Assembly (NCBI RefSeq): GCF_019091135.1
Contig: NZ_JAGXJW010000016.1
Location: 28,797-92,796, forward strand
Origin: Cohnella sp. GbtcB17
GTDB taxonomy: Bacteria > Bacillota > Bacilli > Paenibacillales > Paenibacillaceae
Length of the DNA stretch: 64,000 nt
Reading direction: 5' to 3'
Of this stretch, positions 25,534 through 31,655 are shown one piece after another; within the stretch, counting starts at the first letter, position 1; the number at the start of each line of letters is the position of its first letter. The notes under the pieces were generated by a model that searched no databases, was not told the DNA's origin, and saw only the letters and a list, made by a program, of their open reading frames with translations. The translations under genes and the position numbers were made by a program.

Positions 25534-26193
25534 GTTCCTACATAGGAACACCGCCGCACTCCACGTGCCGAGCTTGCCGGATTTGTTCCTACATAGGAAC
25601 ACCGCCGCGCTCCACGCGACAGGCCTGCCGAATTTGTTCCTACATAGGAACACCGCCACACTTCATGCGCCGGGCCTGCCTAATTTGTTCCTACATAGGA
25701 ACACCGCCGCACTCCACGCGACAGGCCTGCCGGATTTGTTCCTACATAGGAACACCGCCGCACTTCGTGCGCCGGGCCTGCCGAATTTGTTCCTACATAG
25801 GAACACCGCCGCGCTCCACGCGACAGGCCTGCCGAATTTGTTCCTACATAGGAACACCACCGCACTCCACGCGCCGGGCTTGCCGGATTTGTTCCTACAT
25901 AGGAACACCGCCGCGCTCCACGCGCCGGGCTTGCCGGATGTGTTCCTACATAGGAACACCGCCGCACTCCACGCGCCGGGCCTGCCGGATTTGTTCCTAC
26001 ATAGGAACACCGCCGCACTCCACGCGCCGGGCTTGCCGGATTTGTTCCTACATAGGAACACCGCCGCACTCCGCGCGCCGGGATTGTCGAGTTTGTTCCT
26101 ACATAGGCACACCGCCGCACTCTACGCGCCGGGCTTGCCGAATTTGTTCCTACATAGGAACACCGCCGCGCTCCACGCGACAGGCCTGTTGGT
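25534..26193. repeat. 13-copy, 51-bp tandem repeat array (family A)
   Basis: Thirteen copies at an exact 51-base period, with cores starting at 25534, 25585, 25636, 25687, 25738, 25789, 25840, 25891, 25942, 25993, 26044, 26095 and 26146. The core GTTCCTACATAGGAAC has 7-bp inverted arms; it is invariant except copy 12 (GGCAC). The 35 bases between cores vary and fall into two types: one with GCGCCGGGC (most copies) and one with GCGACAGGCC (copies 2, 4, 6 and 13). Because 51 is a multiple of 3 and the unit lacks stops in several frames, long open frames run through both strands, but none has a ribosome site. It is judged non-coding. Function unknown. Confidence 0.95.
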
Positions 26194-26216
26194 TTAGCGA
26201 TTCCGCCGCCACGGCA

Positions 26217-26247
26217 TGCATAAACGCCCCCTCGTCCGCCCAAGCTA
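26217..26247 (+). promoter_or_regulatory. Possible SigG promoter of tlp
   Basis: TGCATA (26217-26222), 18 bases, CAAGCTA (26241-26247); compare the SigG pattern GNATR-17/18-CATNMTA. The same TGCATA -35 is seen before the ger operon. Forespore expression would fit a small spore protein. Confidence 0.4.
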
Positions 26248-26295
26248 ACGTGCAGCGCCTACCGAAGGGCGCATGACGAGCAGGAGGGATTCGCC

Positions 26296-26520
26296 ATGGC
26301 CAAGCCGGACAATCGCGCGGACAACGTGGAGCATTTGCAGCAAAAGATCGAGGATACGCTTGAGAACCTGGGCGAAGCCGAAGACTATCTGAGCGAGTTC
26401 TCTTCGGAGATCGGCAGCGAGGAGCGCCAGCGCATCGAGGAGAAAAACGAACGTCGCCGCAGCAGCATCGAGGGCTTCCGCGAAGAGATCAAGGACGAAG
26501 CCGCCTACTCCCAGGAGTAG
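26296..26520 (+). CDS. tlp: Small acid-soluble spore protein Tlp
   Basis: A 74-residue, highly charged helical protein matching the Tlp family: AKPDNRADNVEHLQQKIEDTLENLGEAED is the conserved first half, followed by RQRIEEKNERRRSSIEGFREEIKDE. Tlp is made in the forespore under SigG and stored in the spore core; its exact role is undefined despite its thioredoxin-like name. AGGAGGG precedes ATG 26296, and the length is normal. It sits between the repeat array and the ger operon and shares a convergent terminator with the latter. Confidence 0.94.
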   Translation: MAKPDNRADNVEHLQQKIEDTLENLGEAEDYLSEFSSEIGSEERQRIEEKNERRRSSIEGFREEIKDEAAYSQE

Positions 26521-26566
26521 TTAGCTCGCGACAGGACGGATTGATCCGCAACCCATCGAAAACGGA

Positions 26567-26614
26567 AACGAACAGACCGCTCAAGCCCAGCCGGGCCCGG
26601 ACGGTCTGTTCGTT
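26567..26614. terminator. Bidirectional terminator between tlp and the ger operon
   Basis: AACGAACAGACCG (26567-26579) and CGGTCTGTTCGTT (26602-26614) form a 13-bp perfect stem with extra pairing inside; CTTTG follows. Confidence 0.85.
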
Positions 26615-26643
26615 CTTTGCTTGTCGCGCTCGAGCTGCCGACG

Positions 26644-27486
26644 TCACGACGCTCCGCTCCCTATTCTCGACGGCCTCCTCAGCGGGCACTCGGCATAGGA
26701 TGGCGCACCGGGCACGAAGACGGCGAGCTTGCGCATGAAGTAGCACGACTCCGGAAAGTGATGCTCGAGAAACCGCAGCGTGGCCTTGGACAACAGCTCG
26801 GTGCCGATGTATTCGGCTACCACCTGCTGCACGAAGGCATAGAAGTCCCTCACCGTCGCGAGCACCTCGGCCGCAAATCGCGTCTCCGCCGGGAAGCCGG
26901 GCGACGTGAAGCGCTCGTAGCTCTGCATGGCGCGATTTTTGACCATATACGTGGAGAAGACGGTGGCGAACTTGTCCGCCTGCGCGCCCAGCGTCTGCTC
27001 GACGGGATCTAACAGCCCGTGCAGCAGCACGGCATGACCGAGCTGATCCTCGATCCACAGATCGAGCAATTGGGTCAAGGCCAGCGGCGGTGCCGGCATC
27101 CCCTGCGTCCAGTAGGAGAGCTGGCGCAGATACTCCTGGTTCTCGCTGATCGTGCCGTTGAAGTAGGATGGCGTCAGGTTGAGGTTCACCTGATTGAACA
27201 ACCGCAAATGCTGCATATGCCCTTCCAGCCGGCAGTAGCCGTCCGCGAGCGGGTAGACGCTCTCCGCAAACGCCCGCATCGCCGGAGCCTCGGCCGGCTC
27301 GAAGGGAGGCAGCGCCTCCGCCCGCGCGATCGCCTCGCGGAACGGCTCGAAGAAGCGCTCGGCCTCCTGCCACCACCTCGTCTCCGATGGCGACAGATAG
27401 TCCCTCAGAAAATGCGCGTGATCCTCCAGTACCTCGAGCCAGAACAGATGCTCTTCCTTGATCGACATGCCCCCGTCTTGCGCCAT
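26644..27486 (-). CDS. DUF2935 family protein
   Basis: A 280-residue soluble protein made of two similar four-helix-bundle halves. Recurrent motifs are SIKEEHLFWLEVLEDHAHFLRD and LALTQLLDLWIEDQLGHAVLLHGLLDPVEQ, each with conserved Glu/His pairs (H-x-x-x-L/F-x-x-D) that could bind metal, as proposed for DUF2935. The family is common in spore formers; function unproven. It follows gerB by 73 bases on the same strand and shares the terminator at 26567, so it is probably the last gene of the germinant-receptor operon. ATG 27486 follows GGAGGG. Confidence 0.85.
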   Translation of the reverse strand: MAQDGGMSIKEEHLFWLEVLEDHAHFLRDYLSPSETRWWQEAERFFEPFREAIARAEALPPFEPAEAPAMRAFAESVYPLADGYCRLEGHMQHLRLFNQVNLNLTPSYFNGTISENQEYLRQLSYWTQGMPAPPLALTQLLDLWIEDQLGHAVLLHGLLDPVEQTLGAQADKFATVFSTYMVKNRAMQSYERFTSPGFPAETRFAAEVLATVRDFYAFVQQVVAEYIGTELLSKATLRFLEHHFPESCYFMRKLAVFVPGAPSYAECPLRRPSRIGSGAS

Positions 27487-27559
27487 CGATGAGCGCCCTC
27501 CCTCGCATTCGGATTTGCTCTCACCATTGTATGAAGGGCGGCATGCCGGTAGTCGCGAT

Positions 27560-28657
27560 TTACTCGCCGCGCTGCCGGCCGCCCCCGAGCCGGGAGACGA
27601 GCGGATACAGAAAAACGAGGCATTCGACGAACAAAGCGAAGGTCGCCCAGCTTCTGTCGAAGTATTGGGCCAGCTCGGATGGATATCGCGCCAGGACGAC
27701 CGACAGCGCGACGACGAAGGCCGCGACCGAGAACGTGATCGGCTTGTAGTCCTTCAACCCGAGCGCTTGGGAGGTCAGCAGCGTGCCGACGGCGAACGCG
27801 ATGGCAAGCTTGATGAAAAGCCCCGCGAACCAGATGGAGACGATGATCGCGTCCATATTGTGCACGAAGTCGCCGAGATGCAAAAATCCGCTCAGCTCCA
27901 GCGCCGGGTACATAAGCGCACCCGAAAGCTTCGGGCCGAGGAACACCATCATCAGCAGAAACTCCGAGATGAGGATGTAAGTTCCCGCCATCGAACCGAT
28001 CCAAAGCGCCCTGCGTACCTTCTGGCGGGCGTCGAATTGCGGGACGATGTACGCGAGCAGCACCAATTCCCCGTACCAAGGAATCAGCGCGTAAGTCTGG
28101 TTCCATAGCGCCTTCCAATCGTGAATTCGCGTGAACTCGTGCCACATCGGCGTGCTCATTTCCGGCAGAAAGAACAGCGGCTTGATGAAAAAGAGAAAGC
28201 CGATGACGAAAAAGCAGCCCTGCGCGAACCGGAAAGAGACCGGAACGCCCGATTGGGCCATTGACGCCGCGGCCGACATGACGAGCACGGCTACCGCGAC
28301 CGAAGGTGTCTCCCGTAGATAGGTCGGCACGAAGAAGTCCGTAAATTCGCGGAGAATATGCGCGGCCAAGTGAAGAAAGAAAAACGCCGAGAGCAGCAAA
28401 ATCGCGATGTTCCCGACTTTGCCGACCGTCTTTGCTCCCTGGATGCCGACATAGGCGGAGGGGCGGCGCAGCGCGTATCGAAGGCTGATCGCCGTAAGCG
28501 CCGTCCCGGCTACGGCGGCAAGCGCGATGCTGTATACGCCGTCGAAGCCGGTGTTCCGGGCCAGCGGGCCGAGCAAGAAGGCGATCGTCGTCGAAAACAC
28601 GTAAACGAAGACGAGCGCGCCGATTTGAAGTCCCGTTATCGTCCCCCGGTTTTTCAA
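27560..28657 (-). CDS. Spore germinant receptor subunit B (GerAB/GerKB family permease)
   Basis: A 365-residue inner-membrane protein with ten predicted transmembrane helices, related to the APC amino-acid/cation permeases. ITGLQIGALVFVYVFSTTIAFLLGPLARNTGFDG at the N-terminus is the standard GerB opening. In receptors of this class the B subunit contains the germinant (nutrient) pocket. The start is TTG 28657, preceded by AGAGGGGGA; the D-subunit gene stops 17 bases upstream. It is the fourth gene of a gerA-C-D-B unit. The germinant cannot be predicted from sequence. Confidence 0.93.
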   Translation of the reverse strand: MKNRGTITGLQIGALVFVYVFSTTIAFLLGPLARNTGFDGVYSIALAAVAGTALTAISLRYALRRPSAYVGIQGAKTVGKVGNIAILLLSAFFFLHLAAHILREFTDFFVPTYLRETPSVAVAVLVMSAAASMAQSGVPVSFRFAQGCFFVIGFLFFIKPLFFLPEMSTPMWHEFTRIHDWKALWNQTYALIPWYGELVLLAYIVPQFDARQKVRRALWIGSMAGTYILISEFLLMMVFLGPKLSGALMYPALELSGFLHLGDFVHNMDAIIVSIWFAGLFIKLAIAFAVGTLLTSQALGLKDYKPITFSVAAFVVALSVVLARYPSELAQYFDRSWATFALFVECLVFLYPLVSRLGGGRQRGE

Positions 28658-28674
28658 GACAATCCCCCTCTCTT

Positions 28675-28896
28675 TTATTTGCGGACGATCAAGCCCTGCA
28701 GCGGCCCGAAGATGAATTCGATCGCGCGGTTGGGATTGACCCATTCTGGAACATAGTGCGCGCAAGCGGCGAATACGAATGCGAAGCCGGTCACGGCAAA
28801 GGCCACGGCCCGGTCGCGCCCGCTTGCCGAACCGCGCCGCAGGAGAAGGACTTGGTGCGCGAGCACGATGCCCATGCCCAGCGTCAGGATAATCAT
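28675..28896 (-). CDS. Spore germinant receptor D subunit (two-helix protein)
   Basis: A 73-residue protein with two predicted transmembrane helices (MIILTLGMGIVLAHQVLLL and AVAFAVTGFAFVFAACAHYV). Small two-helix D proteins are encoded in many ger operons and modulate germination rate. ATG 28896 has a perfect AAGGAGG 8 bases upstream, and the start overlaps the gerC stop (ATGA), so translation is coupled. A longer in-frame extension upstream is only the gerC gene read in another frame. It is the third gene of the operon. Assignment rests on size, topology and position. Confidence 0.8.
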   Translation of the reverse strand: MIILTLGMGIVLAHQVLLLRRGSASGRDRAVAFAVTGFAFVFAACAHYVPEWVNPNRAIEFIFGPLQGLIVRK

Positions 28897-30089
28897 GAAG
28901 AGCTGCCTCCTTCCGAGTATAGTCTGGGCGAATGGCTGATGCCCGGCGTCCGCAGAAGGATGCGGGCGTGGATGACCGGCTTCATGCTCGCAAACAGGTT
29001 TTCGCGCGTCTGGTCCGCCCACCCCCGCCATAACGACGGGTACTTGTACTTCACGTATTCGCTCCATTGGAATACGTCCGCATGCTCCTCCTGGGCTTTG
29101 TCCGCAGCGGACTGCGCCAAGTCCCGGATCCGCACGTTCAGCGCCCTTTCGAGCTTCCGCATGCTACCCGGGTCGTGCAGGTCTAGCTTCGACTGGATGG
29201 AGACCAGGTCCGCCTTGCCGTCGATGGATACGTGGATGAGCACCTTGTTTCCGCGCCGTTCGGATCTCGTCGACTGCTTGATATCGACCAGCCTGACGCT
29301 GAACAGCCCTTCGGGATCCGCTATTTTTGCCGTGAGCATCAATTCCGGCGTGCGGCTTTTCATGAACGTGATTCCCATCGTCTCGTCCGCCGTGAAGCTC
29401 CCGATGACCGCATTGTCTTTCATGATCGCCGCGCCGCCGATGCCCGACCACTGTACGGGCTTTTCCTCGGTCAGCACGCTCAGCTCTCTTAGCCGAAGCT
29501 CCGGAATATAAGCGTCCCCCAGGTTGTTCCACTGCGAATAGAGCAGATCCCGTATGTTGACCGGCGGCAGACGCCGGGTATGCGCCGACTCCCGCCAAAT
29601 CTCGGTCGGGAAGCGCTCGAATACGGGCGTCAGCTTGGCGATATTCCGGGCCTCGCCATTGAAGTAAAACATGTACACCCGAAAACGAAAATCCGTCGCG
29701 CGGATGAGAAAATCGAACAAAGGCGCCATTCCCGCCCGCGCGTATCGGTCTCCCACGATGATCGTGCGCATCTGTCCCCAAGCGACGGTACGCGGCAGGT
29801 CCTTCTGAATCTGCTGGAAAGCTTCCGTGATGTCCCGTCCTTTGCCCGTGAGCGAGACGAACGGCTTGTCCTGGCCCGGAGAAGCATTCAAGCCGACGGA
29901 GATGCGGTTCGGCAGGAGAAACATAGTCGAGATCTCCGTTCGGCCTTGCTCGTCGAGATCTACGAGCATCGTCGACACGAAGGTGCGGTCGTTGAGCTCC
30001 TGCTTGGACCAGCAGCCCGTCAACCCCGCCATCGTGAGGACGATCGTCAGCGCGATGGCGACGGAATGGATGCCTAGACGCTTGCGCAT
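28893..30089 (-). CDS. Spore germinant receptor subunit C (GerAC family lipoprotein)
   Basis: A 398-residue lipoprotein. The signal peptide ends in a lipobox (AGLTGCWSKQELNDR); CW-[ST]-x-x-EL is the hallmark start of mature GerC proteins. The three-domain body follows, with FPTEIWRESAHTRRLPPVNIRDLL and IGGAAIMKDNAVIGSFTADET typical. Anchored to the outer face of the spore inner membrane, it completes the A-B-C receptor. ATG 30089 follows CGGGGAGAAGCG; the stop overlaps the D-subunit start by four bases. Confidence 0.94.
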   Translation of the reverse strand: MRKRLGIHSVAIALTIVLTMAGLTGCWSKQELNDRTFVSTMLVDLDEQGRTEISTMFLLPNRISVGLNASPGQDKPFVSLTGKGRDITEAFQQIQKDLPRTVAWGQMRTIIVGDRYARAGMAPLFDFLIRATDFRFRVYMFYFNGEARNIAKLTPVFERFPTEIWRESAHTRRLPPVNIRDLLYSQWNNLGDAYIPELRLRELSVLTEEKPVQWSGIGGAAIMKDNAVIGSFTADETMGITFMKSRTPELMLTAKIADPEGLFSVRLVDIKQSTRSERRGNKVLIHVSIDGKADLVSIQSKLDLHDPGSMRKLERALNVRIRDLAQSAADKAQEEHADVFQWSEYVKYKYPSLWRGWADQTRENLFASMKPVIHARILLRTPGISHSPRLYSEGGSSS

Positions 30090-30115
30090 CGCTTCTCCCC
30101 GTTTCGTTCTCTTTT

Positions 30116-31516
30116 TTACGAGCGCTTGACGCCCATCTTTTTGCTCCAGGGGTACCGTCCCGCGGCATCCTTCATCCGCTCCGACTTGTAAGGAATGAAC
30201 GGAGACAGATAGGGCGTGCCGAAGGAATCCATCGACAGCAGGTGGATGTAGACGAAAAAGACGCCGACGATCAGGCCCAGGAGGCCGAAAATCGCCGAGG
30301 TGAACAACAGCATGAACCGGAGAAAGCGGACCGTCAGCGTCATCGAAAAGTGCGGCACGATAAACGAAGAAATACCGGTCAGGGCGACGATAATGACCAT
30401 CGGCGCGCTGACGATGCCCGCCTGCACCGCCGCGTCTCCGATGACGATCGCGCCGACGATGGAGATCGTCTGCCCGATGGCGGACGGGATGCGCTGCCCC
30501 GCCTCCCGCATAACCTCGAAGGTGACCTCCATGATAAGCGCCTCCAGAATCGCGGGGAACGGCACGATATCCCGGCTCGAGGCGACGGAGATCAACAGAT
30601 TATAAGGCATCATCTCCGGGTGGAACGTCGTGATCGCGACGTAGGCCGAAGGCAGGACCAGGCTCAGTCCGAAGAAGACGTAGCGGAGTACGCGAACCCA
30701 GCTGCTGTAAAAGTAGCGTTGATAGTAATCCTCCGCGGACTGCATAAAGGACAACAAGGTTGCTGGCGCGACCAGGTTGCTCGGACTTCCGTCCGTCAAC
30801 AGCGCGAGTCTTCCCTCGAACAACGATGACGCCACGACGTCGGGCCTTTCCGTGTTGAGCATTTTCGGAAACGGGGAGGTCAGCCGATCGTCCAGCGCCT
30901 CCTCCAGATAACTGCTGCCCGGCAGCCGGTTCGTACGGATCTCTTGCAGCTTCGTCCTTACCTTAGCGATCAGCTCTTGGTCGCAGCTGTCCTTCATATA
31001 AAGCATCAGGACTGTCGTATGCGATTCGCTGCCGATGACGAATTCCTCTACAACCAGCTTGTCGCTCTTAACGCGCTGGCGAACGAGCGACAGGTTCGTC
31101 CAGACGTCCTCCACGAACGCTTCCTTCGGACCGCGGATCGTCTTCTCGTTCTCCGAGACGGATACCGAGCGAGCTGCCTTCTGTTGAAAAGGAAACAGCA
31201 CGCCCGCCGCTTGTCCGTCGATGCACAGCACGGCCTGTCCGTTGAGAAGCCCGTCCAGCGCCGCCTCCGGCGAACGCGTCAGCGAATAAGGGGTGGGGAA
31301 AAAGGATCTCCGCTCCAGAATATCCCCGAGCCGCTCCTCATCGCTGCCCTTGTAAGGCGCGAGCAGCGTGCGCAGCACGTGCGTCTGCAGCATTTCCAGA
31401 TCGATCGCGTCCGTCATATAGTAGACCGCGCAAGAGAAGCTGCCCTGCTCGATCTTCTGCGTGACGATGTCGGGACGCGCCTTCAGCCGGTCGTTTAACC
31501 AATGCGCCAGTTCCAT
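30116..31516 (-). CDS. Spore germinant receptor subunit A (GerAA/SpoVAF family)
   Basis: A 466-residue membrane protein. A soluble N-terminal domain (1 to about 240) is followed by TSPFPKMLNTERPDVVASSLFEGRLALLTDGSPSNLVAPATLLSFMQSAEDYYQRYF, the diagnostic GerA signature, then five transmembrane helices with PFPAILEALIMEVTFEVMREAG. The A subunit forms the oligomeric ion channel of the receptor. ATG 31516 follows AAAAAAGGAAGG. It is the first gene of the operon and lies behind a SigG-like promoter; expression in the forespore is expected. Its length is near normal for the family. Confidence 0.95.
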   Translation of the reverse strand: MELAHWLNDRLKARPDIVTQKIEQGSFSCAVYYMTDAIDLEMLQTHVLRTLLAPYKGSDEERLGDILERRSFFPTPYSLTRSPEAALDGLLNGQAVLCIDGQAAGVLFPFQQKAARSVSVSENEKTIRGPKEAFVEDVWTNLSLVRQRVKSDKLVVEEFVIGSESHTTVLMLYMKDSCDQELIAKVRTKLQEIRTNRLPGSSYLEEALDDRLTSPFPKMLNTERPDVVASSLFEGRLALLTDGSPSNLVAPATLLSFMQSAEDYYQRYFYSSWVRVLRYVFFGLSLVLPSAYVAITTFHPEMMPYNLLISVASSRDIVPFPAILEALIMEVTFEVMREAGQRIPSAIGQTISIVGAIVIGDAAVQAGIVSAPMVIIVALTGISSFIVPHFSMTLTVRFLRFMLLFTSAIFGLLGLIVGVFFVYIHLLSMDSFGTPYLSPFIPYKSERMKDAAGRYPWSKKMGVKRS

Positions 31517-31538
31517 AGAGGCCTTCCTTTTTTGGTAA

Positions 31539-31567
31539 TAGCATCCGCCGGGTCGCGATTTTTATGC
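31539..31567 (-). promoter_or_regulatory. Possible SigG promoter of the ger operon
   Basis: Minus strand GCATA (31567-31563), 17 bases, GATGCTA (31545-31539), compared with SigG GNATR-N17-CATNMTA. It ends 23 bases before the gerA start codon. The B. subtilis gerA operon is SigG-dependent. Confidence 0.55.
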
Positions 31568-31576
31568 ATAAACAGG

Positions 31577-31604
31577 AAAAAGGCACCCGCAGCGGGTGCC
31601 TTAA
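31577..31604 (-). terminator. Rho-independent terminator of the lacI-GH3 operon
   Basis: AAGGCACCCG-CAG-CGGGTGCCTT, followed on the minus strand by TTTTTCC. Confidence 0.9.
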
Positions 31605-31655
31605 AAGGGAGAATGAACGAGCAAGATCGTAGTCGGCGACGGCTTCGAGCCTCAA

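Noticed and set aside
25534..26193. CRISPR array
   Set aside because: The 'spacers' are not unique; they are two variants of one sequence, and no cas genes are present.
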